A stretch of 64,000 bases of DNA. Source: Pleurotus djamor (Eukaryota; Basidiomycota; Agaricomycetes; Agaricales; Pleurotaceae). This document shows, piece after piece, positions 17,035 to 28,493 of this stretch. Below the pieces are notes generated by a model that searched no databases, was not told the DNA's origin, and saw nothing but the letters and a program-made list of their open reading frames with translations. The translations under genes were made by a program, and so were the position numbers. The stretch is taken from positions 1 to 64,000 of the forward strand of contig JAPEVF010000065.1 in assembly GCA_029747585.1 (NCBI GenBank). Direction: 5' to 3'. Within the stretch, counting starts at the first letter, position 1, and each line of letters opens with the position of its first letter.

Positions 17035-18153
17035 TCTGTGAGAGAAAAGTCATCAGCCGTGTTCAAGATGAAAGTGGTACGTTTATCAAAAGCGCGAAAA
17101 AAGAGACTCAAGGAACATTGAGCGCGTCGTTTGCCAGCCAAACGCGCGACGAAGAGGTTCTAGGATGAGGAGAGAACTCACATGAATGAGGATGGGGAAT
17201 GGATGGGCTTTGTTGGTCGTAAAGAAGGAGGAGGACGAGTATTAGGAACGTGTTCAGCTTGAGGGCAAGCAAAAATTTGAGGCTCCGCTTGAACGTCCGG
17301 CGTCGACCGCACCTGGTCATAGCGCAACATCAGACCTCGAGGCGATCGCCGTACATAACAAAGCAGCCATTTGTTCATCCAATGTCCCTACGCCTGAGAC
17401 ATGCATAATATGGCTGGCGGCGCGTCCACAACAAACGACGTAAGAAACGGGCACAATCCCATGAAGCATCGTAAATGATTCACATGACCGACCACGCCTT
17501 CTCTCAGTTTAAGCTCGCGTTGACGTATCCAAGACTCCAGTATGCACTTGCTACTCTGGTCGGCGTACTCGAGTCCATGCAATCGCAGCTCTGTCGGAGC
17601 CGATACAGGCATTATACATACGTAGATGTAACCCACGCGCAAGTGTGCGAGTTCCGGATGATGCCTCTAGAACGCAGGCTGCTTGGAAGAACCTATGGAT
17701 AGGTTTGCTTCCGAAAGAACCATCCAGTGATGCTTTTCCGTCGGGCTTTCCGCAATGACACTGTCAAACACATCTATGTACATACTTCTTCAACATAAGA
17801 CAGCCCTGAATCCACGCGCAAAGACCGATGTTGTCACCGTAAGTATAATATATCCCATTCGAGTGATACCGTTAGTCTGTCTCTGTGATTGGCTCAGTGT
17901 TCGACAGGATGTGAGTAACTCTCTAGTGGCGAGGGCTTGGGTTGGGCGAGCACAAGCGGCGCCTTCACACGTACAGTCAATCTGTCTTTCCGTCAAATCA
18001 CTATCATTCATTCAAACCTATATTGAAGCCCTCGGAGATATTACAGCCAATCGAAGTATCCTTTCGACCGTAAGCCAAGCTGTTATTTACGAAAGTATAA
18101 ACGAATCTCCGGTAAACTCGACCCCCCCCAAAGACCACGATTACCTAGGCCAA
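17035..18153. other. Beta-tubulin upstream region
   Basis: This is 1.1 kb between the beta-tubulin start and the stop of hydrophobin 2. A plus-strand frame at 17755-18237 (160 codons) has low-complexity composition and overlaps the hydrophobin 2 3' exons, so it is not accepted. Nothing else was recognised. Confidence 0.45.
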
Positions 18154-18759
18154 TCACAAAATTTGAATGGGCACGCAACCAACAGTGATGAGACCGTGCT
18201 AGGGGACCCAGTTGTCAGAGAACAATCATGTATGTGAATGTTGAGCCAACCGCGTACCAGATCCAGACCTTCGCAACAAACAGCCTGCTTCTGGCACTTC
18301 TGACTCAAAGTCAACGGGTTCAAGAGACCAATGTCAATGGGGGTGCACGTAAGGCCACTAGTTGCAGAGGATTAGAGATTGATTGATGGTACCCAAGTCG
18401 AATCGCTTACACAAGACCAGTCGCGCTGAGGGCAGCCTCAACGACATCGACAGTCAGATTTAATAGACCGAAAATTATGCCAAGAAGGCTGTGATCATAC
18501 TATACACGACCCGAGGTCAACATCTGAAGGGCATCACGCACAAACGAGCTTACGCGCTCCATGGCATTGCAACACTGGGATGCCTTCCCGTTTGGACAAG
18601 AGAGTACACCTGGCTCGGTTCTCGCCTGTACAGTGTCGATGAGATAGAGCGCGTGACATGGACACGAAGAAACTTGCCTCGAGGACGGGTGTGGCGGCAG
18701 CAAGAAGTGCACAGAGAGCAACGGTGAAAAAAACGAGCTTNGATGATACGAGCAGACAT
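18154..18759 (-). CDS. Class I hydrophobin (hydrophobin 2)
   Basis: The start at 18759 gives MSARII followed by a hydrophobic signal (KLVFFTVALCALLAAATPVL). The N at 18741 is one inserted position inside this signal. Deleting it restores the frame. The mature part shows LSCPNGKASQCCNAMER, LLGIIFGLLNLTVDVVEAAL, LTCTPIDIGLLNP, LSQKCQKQAVCCEGLDL and HGLITVGCVPIQIL, ending at 18154. Spacing is C-x7-CC-xn-C-x16-C-x5-CC-x12-C-x6, class I. The first intron appears to be of GC-AG type (donor GCAAGT after CTCGAG). Sequence outside the cysteines differs strongly from hydrophobins 1 and 3, so this is not a recent tandem copy. Confidence 0.88.
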
Positions 18760-19915
18760 ATTTGAAACAGAGAAGCTGTTGGGGGATTTAGGATCTACAA
18801 GAAAGAGATTTCCTGACGTTCTGACTTCAATCAAGCTGCCTTTTATCTAACGGAAGAGCCAGGCTCGTGGAGAGATCTTGTCAAGTACGTGAGATGGAAG
18901 CGAATATCACCCCGTCGGAAGAGCTTTATTTAATTTATTATGCATCAGTGATGACGGAACTCGTTAAATACGCTTAAACCCAGACACTCACAGAAGGGCT
19001 ATCCTGTCAATTGTGTTACGAGAAGAAGGTCGTCCCATGTGCGACCCTTCGCCTGAACGTTCAACATCCCCATCACAGCCTGACGAAGTAAGGATACAAT
19101 AATGCAGGACCTTGCAGGAACTCAGAACAACACCGAGAGACGTCCCATGCGTGGGCGATGTCCTTAGGCCCTTCCTTTTTGGTGGCGTTCCGGAGAGCCG
19201 TAGAGGGAGATGCAAAGTACACCGAGCCCTGGCCGAAGGAAGTTGGTCGACACCTAAGTTAAACAGCCTAATCTAGCACGCCAAGAGTCGCCGCAGCCAA
19301 AGACGTGCCATGGTTTACCATGCAGAGTATCTCACTTACCTGACCGATGATGCTACAGGTACGAAAAGAGCACAGAAGGGACTAGGATGGCATCGCTGGA
19401 CCGAAGCCGGAGTCTTGCAGATCCTGCAATAACGATTCAGCCAAGATTCAGCACGAAAAACGTTGGTGGAAGTCAAGGGAAAGTCTAGAGCAACGGATAT
19501 TGAAAAAAGCGCATTCGAAGAATGTAAGTATAAGTACGTGCTTCAAATGTCCTTAGGTCGGGACTTCGAGTCCGAGTGAAGCGTAGACTGCCTTATATAA
19601 TCAGACGCCACCGACGAATCGAATTAGGACGTGTTGGCAATTCGCAGTCCGACTTACTTCCAAGGGCCGTTGCACAACCTCTGGGCCATCATTGAAGGAA
19701 TCATTCCCTTCGATGTGACCGACCAAATCCTAAGCGAATCTCATGCTTCTAACAGTACTATTCGTGGGTCCTTTTCCTATTATGCTAACCACTCCGATCT
19801 TTCTGGTCACCACTTAATATTCAACATTCAACAGGCTACACATCGATTCGAACATAGTATCAAATTGCTACGAGTCACTCTTGTGGGTAAATACCCTCTG
19901 CATCGGCCCTCTCTT
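18760..19915. other. Intergenic between hydrophobins 2 and 3
   Basis: This is 1.16 kb with no convincing gene. A TATA-like element (GATAAAAGG on the minus strand, about 18839-18847) lies some 80 bases before the hydrophobin 2 ATG. The minus frame at 18988-19215 has no recognisable features. Confidence 0.45.
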
Positions 19916-20402
19916 TCAGAGAACAACATTGATTGGGCTGCACCCAATGGTGATGAGGCCGCCGCTCTATTAGTTGACGTCAGTCAACTAACACTGGTCG
20001 TATGAGTCGGAATTCACTCACGATGGTGTTTCCAGTGCAGCACGCTACTTGAGAGTTGCAGGAGGCTGTGCCCAAGATGGGCGAGCAAGTCACTGGAGGA
20101 ATGGTGAGTCGTGTTGGCTGCGGTCGCTAATGAGAAATGTCCTTACAGCCGACTGATGCACTGCTGCTGAGGCCAAGGAGGCTCCCGAGCAACCCAAGCA
20201 AGCTGCCGACCTACACTAATCGTCAATATCATGTATCTGGGCATACTTTACGCAGAGCGCCTACCAAGCCGACAGAGTTGCAGCACGACATTGTGCCCGT
20301 CGAGCATTGACTGGCTGGGTCAGTGCGAGGAAGGGCTGTGGCAGCAGCAAGGAGTGGGAGCACAACGAGTGCGCAGATGAAGACAAAGACGCGAGAGTGC
20401 AT
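19916..20402 (-). CDS. Class I hydrophobin (hydrophobin 3)
   Basis: The start at 20402 gives a signal peptide MHSRVFVFICALVVLPLLAA. Segments are QCSTGTMSCCNSVG, a Leu/Ser-rich stretch SLLGLLGSLLGLSSSASVG, TCSPILGTASCNSQVACC and SGGLITIGCSPINVVL, ending at 19916. Cysteine spacing is C-x6-CC-xn-C-x8-C-x5-CC-x13-C-x7, class I. Three short introns interrupt the gene, fewer than in the other two hydrophobins here. A TATAAG element lies about 75 bases upstream. The mature protein is short for the family (about 100 residues with signal) but complete, with all eight cysteines. Confidence 0.88.
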
Positions 20403-22587
20403 TGTAGGAGTGCTTTGTGTGTGAGTAGTTGAACTAGGTTGCTCGACTGAAGGTTTTACGCTTGCAGCAACCCCTTCTTATACCTTTCCACCCTCGCCAG
20501 TCCAAACCCCGACAGCCTGCAAAAGAACACATTTCTGCATAGCAAATAGAATAAATAATTTTTGTGTAAGCTTTTTTGTGACATCTGCATCACCTGGTGG
20601 CTTGTGATGGACTCACTGAATCCTAAATAGAACATCATGCAACCGCATCCGTGATCAGTAGCCAATATTCAATCTCGATCGCTTTTCACCCAACCATCCC
20701 GCGCTCTCTAGGCCCCTTTGACTTCGGACCAATATCCTATGACAGAAGTCCCGTCAGTGACCGCTCTAGATGGTCATTCGGGGGGCCTGAAAGAATCCAA
20801 CACCTGTGCTCCTCCGACTCTGTGAAGCACGGAACTTGGTCCAGACTCTTCAAACGACCTTCTTTTTTAGGATGTATTCTCCGTCGGCAGAGTTATCACC
20901 CTAATAAGCATCTCACTGTATGCTGAGAGGTTTACGCAAAGTCGATCTCAACTCAAGGCGATCTCTCGTCTTGTCTTTGCACTTTCCTTTTACTGTGATG
21001 GTGAGTCATGGGAAGAGAGCCTCGACCGCGGCAATTGCTAACTCCAAGGTCGGGAAACAGGGTTTGAAGTATGCAGCGACAGGCCCTACATACTCGTTGG
21101 AGGTATGATATACTTTGTGGAACTCAATGCTTCCTTCATTGCTTCTACCGTCGGGTATTTTCAAATCATTGGCCAGTACTTCGTGTCTAGAAACTCGTTC
21201 TATGAACGTGTAGACCTCACGAATGTACATCGCCGCGTCCGTTTATTCCGTTAAAGTGTGTGAAGATGACTTTGTTGGAGGTTCGTTGTCTAGAATATTT
21301 TCATCGGACCTCAACCTTGAAATCAATAGGCTGTCAGATATGATCGTATACTGATTTTTGGGCCGTTGGAACTCATTGGTCGACCTCCCTTCCGCGCCCA
21401 TGAGGACAATTGTGGGTGAGGCTTGTCTCAATTTGGCGTAATTAACTGGGAGCCACGAAATCCCATTGGATGGTCGGCTACCGTGGATTTGGAGTGTCCT
21501 CGCACAGGGCTAGATTATCATCACTTAGTCTCGCGTGCTGCAACTTCTTCAGATTCCGCATTGGACTGTCAAGTCAAAGTCAGAAACGTACAAGGAGCAG
21601 CAGTCAGAAAGGGCCTTCAGAGCACTGTGAGCATCAAAGAGCCTGTTATGGTGGTCCTGAAGCCTGATGCATAAAGGCTGTGAGCGACGAACACGCTGTG
21701 GGGAAGTAAATGTCACTGCCCAGGGGGTGGCTAGGAGACATAGAAGCAACGGGCTCGGGGTAAGAATCACTGGGCAATTAGGGACACGGAGATGCATTCT
21801 TCGGAAGGCTGCTGATTGGCACAGCCATATCCATCTATCATTGGCCAAACTTTGGAAGGCCCACATGTGTTTCACCGGCATCTCGTAAGGAAAGAAGGGT
21901 AGATCGACAATGCAACTCTTGGGGGACGTACTTTACGGATGTTCCAGACGCGAAGTTCAATGTAAATGAAATTCTAGAACCACGGTTGAAAGATGAAGAT
22001 GGCAAAACCAATGTAACCAAGGAAATAGCGGGAGTTGAGTGGCCTATCGTTGATTATGAATTCTCACCGACGGCCCAAGTGAGGAGGGGAGTGGAGCATA
22101 GGATGTCATCTCAACGTCAAGGCCGTCATACGCGTCGGGTGTTCCGAAAATTCCCATAGATCTGATTGAAGGACAAAGCTCTGCGTAGCCTAATAGTGAG
22201 CACACATCAGAGGACGTCTATTTGACACGTCAAGGGCAGCCCTATCTCCCAGAAGAACCGAAAGACAATGTATCATCGGCCTTTGAAAACCTGGGTGTAT
22301 ATTCTCCCACACGCTCAGTGACAAGGATTTTGTATGCTCCACAGTGGCGACTGGTGACCACCAAAGAAGTGAAGTGGTCCGTGTTTACGCGTGTGCGAGA
22401 CGAAGAACAATCCTTGGGCAACAGTGCCTGGCTCCCCATGCGAAAGCGCCGTGCTCCACCGAGTTGGGCAGATGATCAAACTGCATTTCAGAGAATGATG
22501 AATAAATCATTGGAAGGTCGTACGACGGTTGAATAAACTCACAACAACGAGAATGAAGAACAGCGGCACAAAGTCTTGGGCAGCCAT
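20403..22587. other. Unresolved region with coding-like plus-strand fragments
   Basis: This is 2.2 kb between hydrophobin 3 and TAF11. Several plus-strand stretches look like protein but do not join into one gene I recognise: 21423-21674 (starts MSQFGVINWEPRNPIGW), about 21830-22150 (contains YFTDVPDAKFNVNEILEPR and GVEWPIVDYEFSPTAQ) and 22200-22536 (contains YLTRQGQPYLPEEPKDN). Possible GT-AG borders lie between them, for example a donor near 22079 and an acceptor near 22199, but phases do not fit cleanly. It may be a decayed or lineage-specific gene. No domain was recognised. Confidence 0.3.
20477..20482 (-). promoter_or_regulatory. Candidate TATA box of hydrophobin 3
   Basis: TATAAG on the minus strand, 75 bases upstream of the hydrophobin 3 start, in the position expected for a short-leader gene. 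Confidence 0.45.
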
Positions 22588-23614
22588 TCACTTGACAAAA
22601 AGCTTCTTAGAACGTAATGGCCGTGCCGCGCCAACGCGTCCAGTTTCCGTTTGATACATGCGGTAGGCTTCTCGTAAGTGGTCCGGGGACAAAGGACCAA
22701 CATCCCCACGTCGAGATTGGACAGCTCGCGCTGACGTTTGAATAAGAATCAAAAAGAACAATGTTGAGACGCCACAGTGACTTACCCTTCTCAACAATTT
22801 CCCCAACAAACACTTTTGCGAAGCCAGCAACTATTTGGGCGACGGGCTGGGAAACTTGTTGTCCAAGTGACTGCTGTATAACCTTACGGACAGCTTGTTT
22901 AGGTAGAGCATGTCGGCGATACGCCTCAAATCGCTCGTATTGCGCTGGGCTGAAGTTGTCCATCAAAACTCTATGGTAGACAGTCAGCATGTGCGCGTCG
23001 AGACATATGGAGAAAACATACTTCAAATTGTCCTTCGATTGGCTTTGCCATGAAAGCTGAGCCGAGTAATCATCATCAGCCATTGCAGGTAGCAATTCGT
23101 CTTCCCCTTCCCCTTCCTCGTCAGCCTTCCCTCCCATGCCCGGAGGGGCAAGTTGTAGCACAGGCGTTCCTCGCATGACCATGTTGAGACCAGGAGCGGG
23201 TGATGCACGAGGGGACTCCGTGTCGAAGCTAATCATTCCAGGTATATTAGCGGGGTTCGTAGGTAAATTTGCAGGAGACAGAGCAAGTCGAGGTTCAGAC
23301 GCGTCGAAGCTCGCAGTGTTAAGAGGTGGCTGCTTTCCGACTTGAGATGATGTGGTTGCTTTTTGGGCAATTTGATAGGCTGGTGGGGTCAGTTGCAGCA
23401 TCTTTGGTGCGGAGCTCGATTCCCCTGCCTGGTTTGCCCAATGCACACTGGGTATTTGTGGGCTTGCGAAACCAGGTGTTGGTGTGCTATCATAGGATCC
23501 ACTTCTGGCTGGCGTCGCACCGACGCCGGTGGATGCCCCGCGTGGCTTTCGTCCTCGTTTACTGGGGGCTTTTCCTCTGAGGGAAGGCGTTCCTGGAGGT
23601 GAATTGGCCTGCAT
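22588..23614 (-). CDS. TAF11: TFIID subunit TAF11 (TAFII28-like histone fold)
   Basis: Subunit of the general transcription factor TFIID. The start at 23614 opens a disordered N-terminal half of about 190 residues rich in Pro, Ser and Ala (MQANSPPGTPSLRGKAPSK), then an acidic patch (KADEEGEGEDELLPAMADD). The C-terminal half is the TAFII28 domain: LMDNFSPAQYERFEAYRRH, ALPKQAVRKVIQQSLGQ, QVSQPVAQIVAGFAKVFVGE, VEKARAVQSRRGDVGPLSPD and HLREAYRMYQTETGRVG, ending KKLFVK at 22588. The SQPV..AG.AKVFVGE core is characteristic of TAF11 and unlike TAF13 or SPT3. Two introns lie inside the domain. The family partner would be TAF13, which is not in this window. Confidence 0.88.
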
Positions 23615-24644
23615 GTTTGGTTGGTTTCGGTGGTTGGACGAGACGGCGAGAGTTTAGTGCAAGTTTACCGTTACGGGCGCTACATACTCTTGGGCGCTCG
23701 TGACTCGTGACTCTAATTAGCCACACGCACGTGTCATGCTACCGAGGAGTCTCAGAGTCTCAGAGTGACTCCTCAGCGTCGCGCCAGCCTGCACCAGTTG
23801 GTTTCGCACACTTACATAGACAGACTTGGAGCATCGTAATGTACATATATACGATCCAGACTCATTCGTAAATGTACAACGTGAAGGAGATCATAGCACC
23901 GGCAAGGGGGGATAGGATCAACTACTGGTGAAAATATACTTGTAATCGTAAGTCAGAATTATAAACAACCTGGTTAGGGCGGCGTAGTATTAGTAGTGAA
24001 CATAACAAGATAATGAGTGGGGAAATGAGGGGAAAATACACGAGTAAACAGAGAGCAGGAGAGAGATGGAGAATAGGTAGATGAGGCGACAGGAAAGACT
24101 AATGTACACCCAGATCGGGACATATACAGGCGTTCTTGCATATGCGCTTCGAGGAGGCTGGTAGTTTTGTGTTTTGAAAGGCGTGTGAAAAGATACGGTA
24201 AACTTCTAAGGGATACCCAGAGACCTGGGAGGACGCGATGGACGGAGGGAGTGGCGGGGTCGACCAGGATATGTGGAGCCAACCAGGAGGGAGACATCAA
24301 AAAAGACAAAGAACCGAATATACGTTTAATGGGCGGGTGAAGAGACGTGGCAGTGGGAGGAGATACGGAGAGATGGAGGAGATGGAGCAAGTATTAATCG
24401 TGGTTAATGGGGGCCATACAAAGGGTAGATGTTGACAAGGGACATGTTGGTAAGGGATGGAGGGAATGAGCACGTCACAGACGGCTGGATGCGGCGATAG
24501 AAGGGAACACAACAGGGTGCGCATTGCTGAAGAAGCGCGATGAGGAAGGAAGCCACTTAAAAAGCACATATTAACAATACTTTTGATCCAGATGTCGTTG
24601 CCTCAGGTAAAAGAGAAAAGCTGCTGTCGTGGACGTTGCGCGGG
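23615..24644. other. TAF11 upstream and SFP1-like 3' region
   Basis: This is 1.03 kb between two minus-strand genes. The part near 24000-24560 is purine-rich on the plus strand, so pyrimidine-rich in the transcript direction, and probably is 3' UTR of the zinc-finger gene. The part near 23700 holds the TGACTC cluster and a short palindrome. No coding region was accepted. Confidence 0.45.
23701..23774. promoter_or_regulatory. TGACTC cluster and palindrome upstream of TAF11
   Basis: TGACTC occurs at 23701, 23708 and 23766, within about 70 bases and 90-155 bases upstream of the TAF11 start. TGACTC is the core half of Gcn4/Cpc1 and AP-1 type bZIP sites. The third lies in an 8-bp inverted repeat (GAGGAGTC 23744-23751 with GACTCCTC 23767-23774) whose loop contains a doubled TCAGAG. 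This could be a bZIP-responsive element, but the motif is short and function is inferred. Confidence 0.3.
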
Positions 24645-27600
24645 TCACGACATGCTGGTGTCCATGCCTCCATACTCCACTTCGTCCGCTGGTTGCTGCG
24701 TCTGGTATTGACCCTGCTGGAGCTCAGCGACCTGGGCTTGGTACGCTAGATGAGCTTGGACTTGGGCCTGAGCAAGCATTTGCTGTGAGTAATCTTGCTG
24801 TTGTGGTTGGGTTTGTGGTATAGGCGTTATAACGGACATGGGCATCTGAACGGCTTGGGCTTGGACCTGATGCATGGCGTATTCTTGCTGACCGCTAAAC
24901 CCTCCTTGCGACAAAGGACTCGACACTGGGGCGCCACCGACAGCACCAACGACATACGTCCCATTGGCAGCAAAGGCCTGACCATAACCGCCGATACCAC
25001 TCATCGCAGCGTTCGAAGGAGTGGAGATTCCGCGATTCATCGAGCTAGCTCGAGAATTGCTGCGACTACCAGGAGCACTAGCCATCGCTCGACGGCCTTC
25101 CCTTTCCTTGTCGCCCTTATCGCTGTTCCGAGCTAGACAGCGATGCTGACCACTAGCGAGCAAGGCAAGACCCATCGCACCATGATCACCGCTATGCTGA
25201 TAATGGTATCGTAGACCGTTCATGTTCTTGTACCTCCTTGGGCAGTCGCCGATACCACAAGCAAACGGCCTGAGTCTCCGTTCAGCTTCTTTCTCAACCT
25301 CACGCAGCTCAAGCTCGCTAATGGTACCAAGACCAAGAGGATCAGGAACGACGGCTAAAGAATACACCCTCAATAAAAGAACAAACACCATAGGAGAAAC
25401 AAGACGCTTACCTCCTCCGGGAATAGGTGTACTGGCTCCGCTGCCAGGAGTGCTTCCAGGGTTGCTCTCGGCGCCCTCCCTTCGTCTCGCCTCAAGGAGA
25501 CGATCGCGAAGTTCAATGTCCTTGGGTGGGGCGAAGTTGCAGCTTCCATGGGTCATATGATATTTCAACCCATTTGCTTGCTTGTAACTCTTGTTGCAGT
25601 TAGGCTTTGGACAGCGGAATGGTTTTGAAAGCAACATCGTCGACGTTGGACGCGAGGTCAACGACTGTGATTGGATGGCAGCGGCGGCACTCCCAGGGGC
25701 CGATGGTGCAGGGCGGATGGAAGTAGCACCGTTCTGCATACCATTGGGTATCCCTTGGTTCACCTTCGTTGACGAAACGTCCATACCATCCGACTTGTCC
25801 GAAGGTAGGCCACCTTTCTTGCCTTTGCCCTTAGCCTTCACACCTATCACAGGAACAACAACCGGTTAAATTTATTTCCCGTAAAATGAAGAAGTAAATA
25901 ACGATAATGAACTCACCATTGGGGCTTCCTGACCTTGATCCCACAGGAGTAGGATTCGCCGTACCAGCAGGGCTAAACAATAAAGCCGGAGGAACACACG
26001 CAGGTGCATTTTCTACGGCGTGCATAGCGTTCATACCCGCGAGTCCGCCCATGATCGCACCATCAATAGAGCTCATCCGATGTAGACCCCCGTAACCCAT
26101 CGTGAACGCGGACCCGCTCTGCTGCACATATGGACTGGTAGGCTCTGAATGGATATGGCCGAACCCACTATCCAACCCACTCAGATTTCCCAACGATAGC
26201 GCTGGAGAAGTACCCGAGCCCCAATTATGGTTGCTATTGGCTCCATTGAACCCAAGAGAGCTAAGCGAAGCATGCCTCGTGAGACCTGGGCTATTTGTGA
26301 GCGACTGCGGAGCATTAGGTGATCCAGGCATGCTCCCTCCCATAAGTTGATTGGACGGCATGTCAGGGCTTCCAATTCCCAAGTTCTCGAGGTCGAATGT
26401 TGAAGGACTCCCAACTGAAGCGACTTGATCACTGCCGAAATTCCCAGCGTTGTCATCGTGAGAGAAACCGTCATGGCCAAAGGATGATGACTCGGGGTCG
26501 ATATTCAACGGGAAGGTGGTGGAACCACCCGCAGCCTGCCCAGCAGCGGATGACTGTACGAGGGAAGCATCGATTGCCGAACTAGAGTTCAGATCGGACG
26601 GACCACCATTGGAATCGTCACCGAGAGCGCCGTTCAATGAGTTACTGGGACTCCCACGCATAGCGTGTAGATGGCTCCAGCTATTCCTGACATGCCCGGG
26701 ATGGGGACTAGGCGGAGCGGAGGCATATGCCCCCTTCGCATCACTAAGCCCGCGTCCATCGATGATGCGGTGGCCTTGCTGTAACCGCTCCTGATGGATG
26801 TGCTGAAGCGATATTTTGTGATGTAAACTGCGATGTCCGATAGACTGATGTGAACCATGGTGCTGGAGCGCTCGTTTTCCCGGGGTGAGATTAGCGGGGA
26901 AAGTACCTACAAACACGATCGGTGATCAGTGACATCCGATAGATAGAGTCGATAAGAGCGATTTCAAGGACAAAGATGAAGAGAAGCACGTAAGATCAAA
27001 CAGGGTAGACGGAAGTAAAGACAACAAATAGCGAAAGAAGCACTTACCCATTCGAGGACTTGGATATGCACTCAGGGGGGTTGTGACGGGCGTATCTGGA
27101 GGGGTAGGTACGCCAGAGGATGGCGAGGGCATAGTGTGGCCAGACATGGACGATGGCGAGTTACTTGATGGAGGAGACGGCGAATTGGTGGCACCTTGAG
27201 TTCCCACAGGGATACTTCCAGCTGTGGGTGGAGGCGAGAGACTTCCGTAAGCATGGCCGTTACTGAAGCCATCGTAACCGTTCGAAGGGTAAGTGAGTGA
27301 TTCCTCCATCTCCATCTCCATGTCGTCCGGATCGATGGGAACGCCTTCACGGTACGACATATCGTTAGCGGGACAATGGTTGTTACTTATGCCTGAACCG
27401 AACGGACCATATTGACTATTGACTTGTTGGTTCCCGTTTGACTGTGCCTGCTGATTACGCGAGATATATTCTGACCCATAGGGCGACGATGTGGGCGGAC
27501 GGGGAGGCTGCGATCGGGAGTTGGGTTGAAGAGGGATATGGGGGATGGCGGTCGTAGACGAAGAAACATGTTGCGATGATGATGCATTTGAAGTTGCCGA

Positions 27601-28493
27601 TATCGGGGGGTTATTACACTGGGGGTTGAAAGGGACCGATACAGTTACACGCATTGCCCCGCCGTCGACACCATTTGGGAGTTGATTGGTGTTGCTTGCC
27701 ACAGGGGTGCCGTTAGCATCGACTACAACGATGTGAACTTCCTCAAAGTGATCGAGTAAGGCGTGTAGATCGGGTAACCGCTGACCACAGCAGCTGTAGT
27801 CTCGGCACTAATGATTGGTAGGTGAGAAAAGTCCGTGTGTAGGCAGACCATGTGAGGGAAACTACTGACCAATTCACCTTCCCTTTCCGACTCTGCGAAC
27901 AAGTTGACCGCGTTCAGTAAAGAATTTCGGTCGTCGCAATCCATGGCAGATATCTTGCTTGATCTGAGGTCGTTTGGACTGCGGGGAGAAGTCAGCTCAT
28001 GATTGAATGATCCCATCGAACAGGTCAAGGTATATATTATGGATCGGTCGGAAGATATGGGTGAAAGGGAGTTGGCTCAAGAATGTCAAGGCTGAAGGGG
28101 TAGGAAGATCCTGGAAAGCAAGGAAATGCACACTCACTCGAAGCTACTGAGGAGATGGGCTGTTGGGCTTCCGGCATAGAAAGCGCTGCCACCGACATGC
28201 CTGCCACCGAAGGAGCCGGGACGCCATGATAACGGAGAGCCCATGTAGTGTTTTGCGTAGGATGCTGGGTTGAAGTCGTCGCCATTGGAAGAGCCGGTGT
28301 ATGAGCCAGAAGACATGATAGTATCGCGACCATAATAGCTGCCATAGTCCATTCCTTGAGCACCACCGATGCTATTAGCTGGATTAGTAGGAATATTTGA
28401 GTTTGAGAAGGAGTGGTTGTGCTGGTGGTGGAACTGAGGATGGTGGTGGCTGGTGGACGAGGATGGCAGTGCGATTGGCTGGGAGGAGGACAT
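24645..28493 (-). CDS. SFP1: SFP1-like split C2H2 zinc-finger transcription regulator
   Basis: Large nuclear regulator of about 1,000 residues. The start at 28493 opens a low-complexity region (MSSSQPIALPSSSTSHHHPQ). A first C2H2-like finger, CRDYSCCGQRLPDLHALLDH followed by FEEVH, spans an intron junction near 27810. Long Ser/Pro/Gly/Asn-rich segments follow. The C-terminal pair is split as in yeast Sfp1: KPFRCPKPNCNKSYKQANG...KYHMTH at about 25610, then about 65 residues on RPFACGIGDCPRRYKNMNG...RYHYQH near 25230. A Gln-rich tail ends at 24645. Sfp1 controls ribosome-biogenesis genes in yeast. The same role here is inferred from the finger layout. At least six exons. The gene is preceded by an unusually long gene-free stretch that may carry its promoter. 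Confidence 0.75.

Noticed and set aside
17755..18237. 160-codon plus-strand frame
   Set aside because: It overlaps the last exons of hydrophobin 2 on the other strand, has no start context or domain, and looks like antisense chance coding.
22385..22591. Small hydrophobic ORF directly after TAF11 as a separate gene
   Set aside because: It has no spacer to the upstream stop, no recognisable product and a weak start context. Kept only as a curiosity about possible 3' UTR splicing.
23326..23602. Two plus-strand frames of about 80 codons inside the TAF11 gene
   Set aside because: They are antisense to the Pro/Ser-rich N-terminal part of TAF11, where biased composition keeps the opposite frames open.
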